From positions 5,671,248 to 5,735,247 of the forward strand of contig OX465104.1 of NCBI GenBank assembly GCA_949987565.1: a DNA stretch of 64,000 nt, in the 5' to 3' direction. The position numbers were made by a program, and so were the translations under genes. The stretch comes from Luidia sarsii. Taxonomy: Eukaryota; Echinodermata; Asteroidea; Paxillosida; Luidiidae. This document shows, one piece after another, positions 47,088 to 59,548 of this stretch; position 1 is the stretch's first letter, and each line of letters opens with the position of its first letter. The notes under the pieces were generated by a model. It was not told the origin of the DNA, ran no database searches, and worked only from the letters and a program-made list of their open reading frames with translations.

Positions 47088-47205
47088 GTCTACGACACTC
47101 GGTATTCCCAAACGGTCTCCCATTTTGGTACTGACCGAGCCCGACGCTGCTTAACTGCGGTGTTCGGACGAGAACCGGTGTTTTCAACGTAGTATGGCCG
47201 TAGAC
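47088..47205 (-). rRNA. 5S ribosomal RNA, copy 8
   Basis: Gene body identical to copy 1. One base about eight nucleotides upstream of the start differs (ATTACC for ATTATC on the plus strand). Confidence 0.92.
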
Positions 47206-47980
47206 AATTACCTGCGAGATGTACTGGACTATATCGAAATAAACTTGACGCTAACTGTGCACAAATTATGTTTTCGTTCTTGATTTCTTGATGTACCAGA
47301 AAGCTTGCGACCATCACTCCCGTTCTCACTGACTTAAAAATGATCCGCAATATACAGCCATTGAGAAAGATGCTGCTAGGATCGTAAGCCAAATCCTCCC
47401 GAAGGATGAGGGTTACGCTATCACACGTACACTACTTCCGAGAACCAAACATTAATCAAATTGTTCTATAAATTGCTTATTATTATTTTAACCTCATGAA
47501 AAATGTCATTGTTATATTTGTCAGTTTCAATTTACAATGCACGCTGATGATTGAATCAGCTGAATTGTCACACGAATGTCAACGAACACGGAAAGCTGTT
47601 TAGCCCTGTTGGATGCAATGCCCGGTTGAATGCAATGCAAAGGATGCTCCGAAGGATGAGGGTTACGGTATCAGCTTCAATTTACAAAGAATGCTCACAA
47701 AGGCAGAATGACAAGGAGGAAACAGATACAATTAAGAAGGAAGGGGTAGAGAGTGAATAGGAAACAATGATGAATCTTAAAAGTTAGGGGGCCTGAACGC
47801 CTATCCGGTACTACTAGCAGGATCTTTCTCAAAGGCAACATATTTGTATCTCAAAAAATAGTAGAGGACCTGACGTTTGGAATAATTAGAAGAGTGTTTG
47901 ATTGCTGGGAAAAGATAAACGAATCGGCATTAATTAATCAATTAATTGGGTTAAATAAATGAGATAAAATACCAAAAGGA

Positions 47981-48098
47981 GTCTACGACACTCGGTATTC
48001 CCAAACGGTCTCCCATTTTGGTACTGACCGAGCCCGACGCTGCTTAACTGCGGTGTTCGGACGAGAACCGGTGTTTTCAACGTAGTATGGCCGTAGAC
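47981..48098 (-). rRNA. 5S ribosomal RNA, copy 9
   Basis: Identical to copy 1. Last complete gene before the second interruption. Confidence 0.93.
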
Positions 48099-48873
48099 AA
48101 TTATCTGCGAGATGTACTGGACTATATCGAAATAAACTTGACGCTAACTGTGCACAAATTATGTTTTCGTTCTTGATTTCTTGATGTACCAGAAAGCTTG
48201 CGACCATCACTCCCGTTCTCACTGACTTAAAAATGATCCGCAATATACAGCCATTGAGAAAGATGCTGCTAGGATCGTAAGCCAAATCCTCCCGAAGGAT
48301 GAGGGTTACGCTATCACACGTACACTACTTCCGAGAACCAAACATTAATCAAATTGTTCTATAAATTGCTTATTATTATTTTAACCTCATGAAAAATGTC
48401 ATTGTTATATTTGTCAGTTTCAATTTACAATGCACGCTGATGATTGAATCAGCTGAATTGTCACACGAATGTCAACGAACACGGAAAGCTGTTTAGCCCT
48501 GTTGGATGCAATGCCCGGTTGAATGCAATGCAAAGGATGCTCCGAAGGATGAGGGTTACGGTATCAGCTTCAATTTACAAAGAATGCTCACAAAGGCAGA
48601 ATGACAAGGAGGAAACAGATACAATTAAGAAGGAAGGGGTAGAGAGTGAATAGGAAACAATGATGAATCTTAAAAGTTAGGGGGCCTGAACGCCTATCCG
48701 GTACTACTAGCAGGATCTTTCTCAAAGGCAACATATTTGTATCTCAAAAAATAGTAGAGGACCTGACGTTTGGAATAATTAGAAGAGTGTTTGATTGCTG
48801 GGAAAAGATAAACGAATCGGCATTAATTAATCAATTAATTGGGTTAAATAAATGAGATAAAATACCAAAAGGA

Positions 48874-48915
48874 GTCTACGACACTCGGTGTTCCCAAGCG
48901 GTCTTCCAGCCAAGG
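48874..48915 (-). pseudogene. Truncated, diverged 5S fragment at the array edge
   Basis: It matches the 3' 42 bases of the 5S gene with several substitutions (GGTGTTCCCAAGCGGTCTTCC on the plus strand). It ends in CCAAGG, which corresponds to the ordinary CTTGG form of helix IV rather than the CCAAA form of the array. The rest of the gene is missing. Confidence 0.8.
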
Positions 48916-48924
48916 ACTTATACG

Positions 48925-49090
48925 CCGCTCAACCGACCAATGAGGAGGCCACGTTGAGCAGGCAGGATGCTCAACCCGCCAACCAGCGAGCCACGTTGAG
49001 CAGGGCCTCTGCTCAACGGACCAATCGCCGAGCCATGTTGAGCAGGGCTCTGCTCAACGGACCAATCGCGGAGCCGTGTTGAGCGTCGCG
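48925..49090 (+). promoter_or_regulatory. CCAAT-box tandem repeat, probable promoter of the embedded gene
   Basis: About four 40-45 bp repeats carry GTTGAGCAGG and a GACCAATSRS (or GCCAACCAGC) block: CCAAT at about 48939, a degenerate block at about 48979, and CCAAT at about 49020 and 49060. Clustered CCAAT boxes bind NF-Y in animal promoters. No TATA box is evident. Possible non-coding exons follow, with donors near 49552 (ATCG/GTACGT) and 49909 (ATAG/GTGAGT). Confidence 0.5.
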
Positions 49091-49565
49091 TCTCTCTGCA
49101 CTGTTTATTGCACCGTCGGGACGTGCACAGTCTGACGCCGGTCTCCGACAAAGTCCGTCCAGCTTCGCCGCGATTCGTCCAGTTTTGGCCCGAGAAAACC
49201 CTCTCAGACCCGTCAGATTCACGTATTGTCCGACACCCCATCCACAGCCCAGTATCAGGCAGCGGAAAAGGGTAAATTTTCCGAACTTGTACGTTAAAAC
49301 CGGTGCCGAAAGCGAACGACTGTCGACGCCGTGTACTGTTTACATACTGTTTATACGCTGTTATTGCATACGGTGCGTGTTGTTGTACCGTGTACGTTGC
49401 ATTTTCTACACGTTAAAATCGGGGTAAATAACGGCAAATAAGGGTATTTTCTATCCGATATCGAGGTCCCGTGAACAGGATAAGACACACGTCGGTGCAG
49501 TGCACAGTAAACAATAAACTAGCGCTCAAAGATGAAGGCTGTGGGAGCCATCGGTACGTTAACAT

Positions 49566-49706
49566 TAGTCCGAGTAACTTGGACCCGACAAGTCACCCTT
49601 TTTTATCGAATTTTGAAATTTTGAGTTTTGGGCAGTCACCCGAAACTCAAAATTTCAAAATTCGATAAAAAAAGGGTGACTTGTCGGGTCCAAGTTACTC
49701 GGACTA
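49566..49706. mobile_element. Near-perfect palindromic MITE (141 bp), 9-bp near-duplication
   Basis: The arms start TAGTCCGAGTAACTTGGACC and pair over about 65 bp around a short centre (GGGCAGTCACCC). The flanking 9-mers CGTTAACAT and CGTTGACAT differ at one base. It is the same family as 16409-16828 and lies between two candidate 5' exons of the embedded gene. Confidence 0.85.
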
Positions 49707-50131
49707 CGTTGACATCGGATGTGGGCCCGAAAATCCCAGTTTGAAAGCTGCAAGTTTCCATTTATTCTTCCAAATACACGGACAGCATTGCAATTACTTA
49801 GTACTAAGTCAAGTACTGTGCTCTGTCATCAGGATTCGACACTGCCGGCCTGATCCGCATCTTCCCGCCCCCACCCCTTCAAGTCGTCCATCTTGGTCCA
49901 CTGCCATAGGTGAGTTAATTGTCGTGTTAATTCAATCGTTCGTCACGGTACTTCCTTTCGAGCGTTGACCTTTCCTCTGGCCTAGAAACTCATTTAGAGC
50001 CGGCCTAGAAATTAAGAAATTAACCGGCGTAGTTTCTGGCCTCTCGACTGCCGCTACACTCTACAGAAGTTCGTCTGATCCTGCGTCGTATTCATCTCGC
50101 ATTGCATATATTCACTTCTTGCCAGCCCCCA

Positions 50132-53100
50132 ATGGAGTGCCCCAAGTGCAGCATGAAGTTTGGCGTCAAGTCCAGCTTGACCAGACACATGAAGGTGCAC
50201 GAGCCCAAGGGTCACGTGTGCCAGGTGTGCTCCAAGGCCTTCACTCTGAAGGCGCACCTGGACCGGCACTCCAGGCAGCACCTCTACCCGACCATCCCTC
50301 TCTTCAAACACGACGAGGCCAGGCTTCGGTGCTCCGACGAAGCCGTGTCCTTCTCCACTCGAGCCAGCAAGCCCGTAGACCCCGTGTGGTTCGACCCCAA
50401 GAGCGCGGAGACGGCAGCCAAGAAGTCCGGCTCTGATCTCTGGCGGGCCAACATCGTCGTGACCTTCGGCAAGTACGCCGGCAAGACCTACAAGTGGCTT
50501 CTTGAGAACGATGTTGGTTGGGTCGTATGGCTCATGGTGTCTTTCTCCAAACAGGGGGAGAAAAACCCTCTCCTCCTGTGGCAGAAGGAGCGGCTCCTCG
50601 AGTGGATGAGCGACTTTCCCTGCGTAAAGGTCCATCTTGACAAGAAGGTGAGCAAGTCTTATTTTTTCACTGCCGCATTCCTCCGAGTGACGCGGCGCCA
50701 AACGTTCTTTTCACTTGCAGACTCGGCAAATTGCGACAAAACATTGCATTGCGTTGCCGCGTTGTTTGTGTACCGCAGTATCGTTACTTTGAATTTCCTC
50801 TCTCCTCCTTCAGCTCCAGAAGAAGACGGTGCCCAAGCAGGAGCCTGCAGCTGTCTGTCCCGAGCCGTCCTTCGTCGAAGATGCCGAGCTCTTGGCCCTT
50901 GCAGGTGAGCGGAAGTTCTTTCATTTTACATTTGATCGGTTGAGTTTGGTTCTCTGTCTTTCAAACTCAACTCTCTGAACGCTTTATTTGCATTTTGAAT
51001 TTAAAACGTTTCGCATCAGACGGTCTGGCAATAGCGTTGCATACCCGTAAATCGGAAAATATGTCTGTCTACAGAAGTAGGATAGGATAAAACTCGGACC
51101 CTTTGATGACTTTGAAAAGAATCTGTATTGTTTTGGCCAATAAAGCCAGAATACTGCTGTATTATTTGGAATTTTAACCGTATTTTGAAATTTACATCTC
51201 AGGTTGCTGATGATCGGTGGACAGCGGTGGTGAGATTGATTGGGTTTCATGGTTCTGGGTGATACTAATACGCTGGGCTAGATTTCACGGTGTCATTGGT
51301 GTGTGCTCTATATCAATCATCTTGTGTTCCTCCCAGCATTGCTGTGTCTGTCCCTCCCTCTGTCCTTGTGTGCTCACTGTGCGAATGGCAGAATGCAGAT
51401 CCCTCCCTGCTCTCCTTTGCAAAACCTTTCACCGCTTTTAGCATTCTTTTTCTTTAATTTCTTTTTCTTTAATTTTCAAGAGCCTTTCCTATCTTTTGTT
51501 TGATCCTCCGCATTCCGCAGTGCTCGTGGCCCGTGCTGAAAAAAAAAGATGCTGTGCTCGCTGTACAGGTCGAATGTCGGTTCTTTTTCTAAGACCGTTT
51601 TCTTGTATATTCGATCCGTGAACATTTAGTGGACGTGCTGCAGGACTCGGAGGTTCCAGTGTCGACGAGCGTGACCACCGTCGGGAAGCTTCTACCGGCT
51701 GCAGAAGGAAGAGCCCCTGCGGACGACCCGGCAGACCGTCCGTCCTCCTCTGCTCCTCCCTCTTCGATGGAAAGCGAGGGATGGCAGAAGAGCTGGGACG
51801 AGCCCGCTCCCCCGATGACGGGGATCTACCCCCCCAACATCCCTTGGCTGAAGTCCGACGGCCCTTACGGGCTGTTTGACACCCCCAAGAAGGTCGTCAC
51901 GTCAAAGGGAGACGCGGGCATGAGGCGCACTTTCAAGTGCAGGATGGATTTCCGTCCACCTCCTCTCCCCACCGGCGCGAAAGGGGCACTTCCACCGATG
52001 GCCTCGTTCTTCACCACTCCGGTGTTCTTCTGGAGGCCCGTCGGTGTTCTGCAGGCGAAGATCAAGTGCCCCAACGCCGGATGTCCCGCACCCCCAGACA
52101 CCCACTTGAGCCGGAGCGGGTACGCGGATGTTGCCAGGCAGGTGTGTGGGTTGCGGCACAGCTACACCCTCCTGACCGAGCGCCTCAAGTGTGGCTTCTG
52201 TCTGCAGTTGCGGCAGAGCCGGGAAGTGCAGCAGCAGCAGGGTCCGGCCGAGCAGCAACTGCAGTACAGGTGGTATGCCTACAGTCCGGCGATACTCGCG
52301 AGTCTTGCCCCTGCCGTCAGAAGCATGTTTCCCGCCGTCCTGTGCGGGAAGCGCGCGGTGGACAGGGATGTCGTCACGCTTCTGAACGACCGGCTGAATG
52401 CCGTGTCGATGACCAAAGTCCACCGCATGGTCAAACAGGGGCACGACGAGTGGTACGCCGAGAGGAGGGATCTGTACCAGACCCTCCTTTACTGTGCACA
52501 CACTGCGGGCAGCACATCCTCGAGCCAGACGGGGATACTGCAGTTCCTGAAGCCGGCCGGGAGCTACACTCCGCCCGTCCCGCCGACTCCCCTGCCTTCC
52601 CCGCGTGCTCTCCGGCGCGCCAATCTCCTCATGGAGATGGAGAGGATGTCCATGTACAGGGCCTCCATCCTGAGCGTCACCGGAGACATCCTCTGCATCG
52701 ACGGGACGAAGCGGGTACGTGCAAGCATCCCGAGAACGTGTTAGCGAATGGTCACCGATGAGGAGTTGAGCCGTTGTGTTGAGTTGAGCCGAGGCGCTAA
52801 TTTAATCAGAATAATTGCTTACTTTTTCAGATCCTCAAGAAGATCTACGGGGATGGTCGAGGGACCATGCACTTTGTGACCAGCATCCTCAACGAGTGGG
52901 GCCAGTTCCTGTCTGTGGTGGTGGTGGCATCAGAGTCGGAGCAATGCTACCGGCGGCTAGCTCGCGGTCTGGCGGCTCGCTTCAAGCGCGCCAATGCACC
53001 GGCACCCAGAGTCCTCTATGCGGACAACAATTGCTGCAGGTGGGTCATTTGTTTTGCGACTGTGTTTGCCAGTCTAGTGCCGGTAGACGAAGAGTGCAAC

Positions 53101-56061
53101 TTGAGTCGGTGTGACACCAGTCTGCGGTTTTACTAGATGCGTGTACGTTGCTTTCGTTTCAGGGACGGAGGGTCTTCGTGGTACGCGACCCTCTTCGCGG
53201 ACTGGGTGGAGGAGGGCCTGGTCGTCCGCCTTGACATCCGCCACTGGCTGCATCGGTGGGACTCTGTTGTGATCAAGCAGTCCCACGCCAAGTACGGCAC
53301 ATTCATGAGTGCGCTGGCTGGGGCAATACTTGCCTACAACAGAGGTGACATCGTGCAGCTGGTCAAGGCTGTGCGCATGGGCAACGAGGAGATGTACTCC
53401 GAGTTCTCAGACGACCAGATGCTCTCCTTCGTGAAGCCCCACCAGTTGAGGTGCTACGTTCGCCGCCTGACGCGTGGTGTCGAGGTGAGTTGCTTTGACA
53501 CTATCGTCGTGCGCGTTGTCGTCTCCGGTGCGTATCAGGAATGAGATGCGACAGAGTCCGGTCCGTTTGCAGCAAATGTTAACTTCCCTGCCAACCGTTC
53601 AACCTTTGCAGGAGAGTGCATGCTCCGTCGAGGTCATCCTCCGGGAGTTCAAGGGTCCGGCGGGTCTTGATGTGGACGGCATTCCCCTGTTCAAGTCAGC
53701 GGATGCCGTAGACGCTCACTGGGCCACTGCCAGCAAGCATCTCAGTTGCATGCAGGTGAGTACTTTGTTCCATTTGTGACTGCCGCTGAATCGTGAGGAA
53801 TCGCAATGGGGAAGAAAAACACGAGTTCTTTGCCGAAATCTCATTGATTTTTTTCTCGTTCTTCTTGTCTCCTCACTAGGATCCGCCCAACGTTCAGCTG
53901 TACGTTGCCACCAAGGTGGTGACCATCAACAACGTGCAGCTGAACAAGTACCGGTGCAGGAGGGGCAGTAACTCCCTGGAAGGACTGCACTCTCACATGG
54001 TCAATGCAGTTCCTTCCAAGAGGTGCGGGATCATGCCGTTTCAGGTAAGAATTGAAGTGCTCATTCTGTTAAGTCCCGACAGTCGGCGGCGAGTGAAAGG
54101 TAGACTGCACACGAGACGCAGCGGAAGCAATCTTCTCCGATGATAGAGGCCGCGGTGTGCCGGTTGACTTGGAGTGAGCACTAGTCAAATGGCATTTTGA
54201 CAGAGGTCGTTCGTTCTTTCCTCCTTCCGTTCCTCAGGTGTACCTGATCTCCTTTGCCGTCCAGTGGAACAACCGCATGGAGTCACTGAGACAGGCAGGG
54301 GGTCAGGGCCGGCTCACCACGTGTATTGACCCGCAGCAGATCCAGCGGCTGAACAAGCACGCCGAGATCCTGTTCGGGAAGGAGCATCTGTTCGAGCCCA
54401 ACTTCGCGGCTCCAATGCCCTTCCCGGAGAGTTACGAGGACCCCATCGAAGAGGAGCTGCTGGGCGTCGAGTACGCCTACTGTCAGTCGACCGACTTCTC
54501 CTCGAAGGCCTACTACGTCCGCAAAGGTGAGATACGTCGTCCCTTTACCGTGAACTTCAAAGAACGGACCTGCTTGTTCGGACCGGGTAATAATCTGCGT
54601 GTGTGCACCCTTGTAATTCATTGCCGTCTACTTGTTTGATCTCTACCATTTGCAGCGGAAGAGGAGCAGGCCAGAGAGGAGCAGGAGGCGAAAGACGGCC
54701 CAGCTAGCGACTCGGAGGAGGACGAGGGCATCGATGAGGAGGAAGAAGTCGACACCGAGAAGGAAGACGACCCCTTCGACGGGATCAGCGCCCCGCACGC
54801 CGTCGTCGTGGAGGACGAGCAGGTGACTGAGGAGGTCAGCCCGGCGCTGCAGGACGTCCTGATGGCACCCAGTCACCTGCATCTCCCTGGGCTGGAGCAG
54901 GTGGAACAGCTGGCTCTCCACCTGATCCAACTGTCTGGCGACGGGGATCACCACATCGTCCCCGTCTCCCTCAGGCAGAAGATAGCTGCCGCTGCGGGAC
55001 AGCTCCAGGACCATGACAAATCTGCCAGGAATTTTGTGAAAAAATACGAGTCCAAGTGGGGCTACACACTTTTCGGCAGATGTCTTGGTCCTGACAGTCC
55101 CGCAAGCAGCGCTGCCCAGAAGACCAAATTTGGCTGGATGAGGTATGCCCAGGCCGTCCAGATAACGGACGAGTCCAGGCTCCTCTATATCTTAATCAAG
55201 ATGATTAAGAACCGGCCAAATTTGAGTGTCCAGTCCTCCCCTTCCAAAACGGCCTGTCGCATAAAAGGGCACTATAAGCGGATCGCTGACCGAGTTAGAG
55301 ACGATCCAATTCTCTCTGGACTCAACATTCCGCTGCCCAACATTAACGCCAAGTCAGTCTCTGCTTTCCTGAGTAAGCAGGAAAAGAGGGCTAATTACTT
55401 GGCTACAGCCTTGCCTAAGGTCCCCTCTCACCGGAGGGTGATTTCGGCCACCTCTCTTCCCGAGGCGCCCGCCCTCCCCCGGACACTCGCACCTCCCTCC
55501 CGACCGGAGGTGCAGTATCCGGATGTCCTCCATCAATCTGGGAAGAGGCGAGGAGAGAAGAGACGGCTGGAGTTTGGCGATCAGCCTGGCACCTCGGGTG
55601 AGCAGCTGCCCAAAGCAACGCCCGTGGCAGCCTCCCTCCCCGGGGAGTCCGGTCTGCCGCCTCTCCAGCCCAAACTTGCTCTGCCTCCCCATGCATCGCG
55701 CATTCCCATTTTGATGGTGGTGCCCTCCCAGCCCAGCGCACAGTCTGTGGCCTTCCAACCCGAACCCTCGTCCTCCGCCCCCTTTGTATTTTCTCAGCCG
55801 CCCCAACCCCCTCAGAAACCGGTTCGTTTCCTCCCCAATCCCTCCCTAAAGCCCTGCGCTGCCTGCCACGTCCCCAAGTGCGGCGGACTTAGGAAGAGGT
55901 ACACTCCTTCAAAGGCCAAGACCATGGGGAGCAGTCAGAAGATTTTTACTTTCTGTCCCACCACACGACGGTCCGTCACCTCCGGGTTCGACGAGGAGGT
56001 GTACGACGATTTCGACCATTTCAAGAGAGTCGTGGACGAGAGACTGCGGGGGGGAAACTGA
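50132..56061 (+). CDS. Zinc-finger protein with DDE-transposase-like core (1,408 aa), embedded in 5S array
   Basis: Nine coding exons with GT-AG borders and matching phases: 50132-50647, 50814-50904, 51630-52714, 52831-53039, 53163-53484, 53612-53755, 53880-54044, 54238-54526, 54656-56061. The ATG at 50132 (CCCCAATGG) begins two C2H2 fingers (C3, C6, H19, H23; C30, C33, H46, H50). Next come a motif FGKYAGKTYKWLLENDVGW, a zinc-ribbon-like CPNAGC...CGFC, and an RNase H-like region with D560 (ILCIDGTKR), D629 (VLYADNNCC) and E823 (RGSNSLEGLH) spaced like transposase catalytic residues. An acidic stretch and a basic C-terminus with CAACHVPKCGG follow. I recall similar uncharacterised fish proteins (possibly DUF6729), unverified. 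Whether it is a live transposase, a domesticated one or a host gene is open. Function unknown. Confidence 0.8.
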
Positions 56062-56100
56062 ACCTAATCTCTTTCTGTGCTTTTGTTTCAGCCAGCTTGA

Positions 56101-56106
56101 AATAAA
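56101..56106 (+). terminator. Poly(A) signal of the embedded gene
   Basis: AATAAA lies 40 bases after the TGA stop ending at 56061, a short and typical 3' UTR arrangement. Confidence 0.6.
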
Positions 56107-57661
56107 AATGCCACATTTCGTCAACTTTATCATGGTTATTTATTATTCCGGTATTTGTTTGTTAAAGGGATGTTGTTTTCCCATTCAGTGACGCTGCCAA
56201 AAATGTACATGTATTCAGTTTGAGGACCACATTCCGTGTTCTTTGTTATATTCCATAGCGGGTTAGCCGGTTTAACCATAAAGCAAGGACCTTGCAATGT
56301 GCATTGGCTACGGTTGTTTAATATAGCACGGTGGTGCAAGAACGTGTTTTCCTGCCTCTGGGCACTCGTCAGTTGCAGTAGTGATCTTGGCAGATCCGTT
56401 CATCTCATCTTGGTTTTTGGTGTGCCAGTTGTTTATTGAGTGTATGACTTGCTATTTAGGCAAGGGGGGTTTTGCCAGTACATGTATTAACATTGCCCAT
56501 AGTTTTGGGGCTTTTTTGTAAGCAACACCCGAGTTTTCCAGTGCTTTGGATGTGCCGCCGATGCTTATTGACTGCTCGTGGTTTGCTTGTTTGGGGTTTG
56601 GCCATAGTGTTCTTCTTTGTGCACTCACAGTAATATCATCAATATAGTACTTTAATTGCAGAGTTTGTATGTGAAATGCTTTGGAATTGTTAGCATACAA
56701 GAATCCCTTTGATGCGTGTGACTTTTTGTATGCACTCTCTTGCCAGAGTGGTATCGACGGTTTATTTATAAATGTGTATTTCATTGCACAGGGTATCACT
56801 GTACTTTCTATGCCAAAGTTTTTGTGCAATATTTCCCAAATGATGCAATGTACTTTTGTGGACGACTAGATGCTTGGATTTATGAAAAATGGTGAATTTT
56901 ATGTATACATGCAAGGGTGTATAGAAACAAACAAGAAACAAACAAATCCTTTTCCACACTTGTTTTATGAGGTGAATACACTGTATTTATTTTTATTTAT
57001 TACTTGGCAATGTATTTTGCATGGAGAGAGTGAAGAAAAAGAAAGCTGAAGAATGAAAAAAGAACAAGAACAACAAAAGAACTGAAGATTCAAAAAAGAA
57101 CAAAGAAGAAATACATGAACATGAAATGAACATCCAACCGAAAGAAAACTTGTCCGTCTCCTTATTATTGTCTGTCTTCAACAATTGCATGAAATGGTCT
57201 GTTTAATTATTTATTATTTCATCATGCTAATCATGATGGCAATATTATTGCTGATAAACTGAGAAAAATAACTTCAACAAACCAGTATAGCAGCTTGTTT
57301 CCATCCTGTGGCTCTCCTGAAAGGTTCCTGGGTGGGTCCCCAACCTAAATAATGAGAAAAAGAAAATAAATACATGAAAGTCTGTCTTCGTCGATTGCTT
57401 ACATTATTCTGATTAGTTGATAATTAATTTATCTTCATAATTGACTACCTCGCGCAATGGCAATAACATTGGCTGACAAATTTAGAAAAAACCTCCAATT
57501 ATTGCTTCAACGAGTCAGTTGGGCGACTTTTCAGAATTTCCCCCGCGGATTAGCAACGGCGTCCCATTTCACCTCCTGGCGGGGGAACAGCCGCGCGCGC
57601 CGAGGGGATGCGGCCCGGGAGTTCCTCAACCCGGAAAGGTCCCTGGAGGGGTCATAAGCCG
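56107..57661 (+). other. Non-array DNA between the embedded gene and the resumed 5S array
   Basis: AT-rich sequence with two related segments (about 57,150-57,270 and 57,380-57,500, sharing TGTCTGTCTTC, ATGGCAATA and GAAAAA-type motifs), then 120 bp of GC-rich DNA ending ...GGGGTCATAAGCC directly against the 5S sequence. No terminal inverted repeat with the left edge was found, and no gene. Confidence 0.5.
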
Positions 57662-57762
57662 TTCCCAAACGGTCTCCCATTTTGGTACTGACCGAGCCCG
57701 ACGCTGCTTAACTGCGGTGTTCGGACGAGAACCGGTGTTTTCAACGTAGTATGGCCGTAGAC
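57662..57762 (-). pseudogene. 5S gene lacking its last 17 bases at the right junction
   Basis: Positions 1-101 of the 5S gene match copy 1 exactly. The 3' end is replaced by unrelated GC-rich sequence at 57661, so helix I cannot form and the T-run terminator is absent. Confidence 0.9.
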
Positions 57763-58537
57763 AATTATCTGCGAGATGTACTGGACTATATCGAAATAAA
57801 CTTGACGCTAACTGTGCACAAATTATGTTTTCGTTCTTGATTTCTTGATGTACCAGAAAGCTTGCGACCATCACTCCCGTTCTCACTGACTTAAAAATGA
57901 TCCGCAATATACAGCCATTGAGAAAGATGCTGCTAGGATCGTAAGCCAAATCCTCCCGAAGGATGAGGGTTACGCTATCACACGTACACTACTTCCGAGA
58001 ACCAAACATTAATCAAATTGTTCTATAAATTGCTTATTATTATTTTAACCTCATGAAAAATGTCATTGTTATATTTGTCAGTTTCAATTTACAATGCACG
58101 CTGATGATTGAATCAGCTGAATTGTCACACGAATGTCAACGAACACGGAAAGCTGTTTAGCCCTGTTGGATGCAATGCCCGGTTGAATGCAATGCAAAGG
58201 ATGCTCCGAAGGATGAGGGTTACGGTATCAGCTTCAATTTACAAAGAATGCTCACAAAGGCAGAATGACAAGGAGGAAACAGATACAATTAAGAAGGAAG
58301 GGGTAGAGAGTGAATAGGAAACAATGATGAATCTTAAAAGTTAGGGGGCCTGAACGCCTATCCGGTACTACTAGCAGGATCTTTCTCAAAGGCAACATAT
58401 TTGTATCTCAAAAAATAGTAGAGGACCTGACGTTTGGAATAATTAGAAGAGTGTTTGATTGCTGGGAAAAGATAAACGAATCGGCATTAATTAATCAATT
58501 AATTGGGTTAAATAAATGAGATAAAATACCAAAAGGA

Positions 58538-58655
58538 GTCTACGACACTCGGTATTCCCAAACGGTCTCCCATTTTGGTACTGACCGAGCCCGACGCTGC
58601 TTAACTGCGGTGTTCGGACGAGAACCGGTGTTTTCAACGTAGTATGGCCGTAGAC
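58538..58655 (-). rRNA. 5S ribosomal RNA, copy 10
   Basis: Identical to copy 1. First complete gene right of the embedded block. Confidence 0.93.
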
Positions 58656-59430
58656 AATTATCTGCGAGATGTACTGGACTATATCGAAATAAACTTGACG
58701 CTAACTGTGCACAAATTATGTTTTCGTTCTTGATTTCTTGATGTACCAGAAAGCTTGCGACCATCACTCCCGTTCTCACTGACTTAAAAATGATCCGCAA
58801 TATACAGCCATTGAGAAAGATGCTGCTAGGATCGTAAGCCAAATCCTCCCGAAGGATGAGGGTTACGCTATCACACGTACACTACTTCCGAGAACCAAAC
58901 ATTAATCAAATTGTTCTATAAATTGCTTATTATTATTTTAACCTCATGAAAAATGTCATTGTTATATTTGTCAGTTTCAATTTACAATGCACGCTGATGA
59001 TTGAATCAGCTGAATTGTCACACGAATGTCAACGAACACGGAAAGCTGTTTAGCCCTGTTGGATGCAATGCCCGGTTGAATGCAATGCAAAGGATGCTCC
59101 GAAGGATGAGGGTTACGGTATCAGCTTCAATTTACAAAGAATGCTCACAAAGGCAGAATGACAAGGAGGAAACAGATACAATTAAGAAGGAAGGGGTAGA
59201 GAGTGAATAGGAAACAATGATGAATCTTAAAAGTTAGGGGGCCTGAACGCCTATCCGGTACCACTAGCAGGATCTTTCTCAAAGGCAACATATTTGTATC
59301 TCAAAAAATAGTAGAGGACCTGACGTTTGGAATAATTAGAAGAGTGTTTGATTGCTGGGAAAAGATAAACGAATCGGCATTAATTAATCAATTAATTGGG
59401 TTAAATAAATGAGATAAAATACCAAAAGGA

Positions 59431-59548
59431 GTCTACGACACTCGGTATTCCCAAACGGTCTCCCATTTTGGTACTGACCGAGCCCGACGCTGCTTAACTG
59501 CGGTGTTCGGACGAGAACCGGTGTTTTCAACGTAGTATGGCCGTAGAC
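59431..59548 (-). rRNA. 5S ribosomal RNA, copy 11
   Basis: Identical to copy 1. Confidence 0.93.

Noticed and set aside
49532..49552. ATG exon (seven codons) joined directly to the zinc-finger exon
   Set aside because: The donor is good, but joining to the acceptor at 50125 puts the fingers out of frame. The ATG at 50132 is the simpler start.
48916..57661. Terminal inverted repeats for the embedded block
   Set aside because: I compared the outer 100 bases of each side by eye and found only a few shared bases (CTTAT), so I do not claim element ends.
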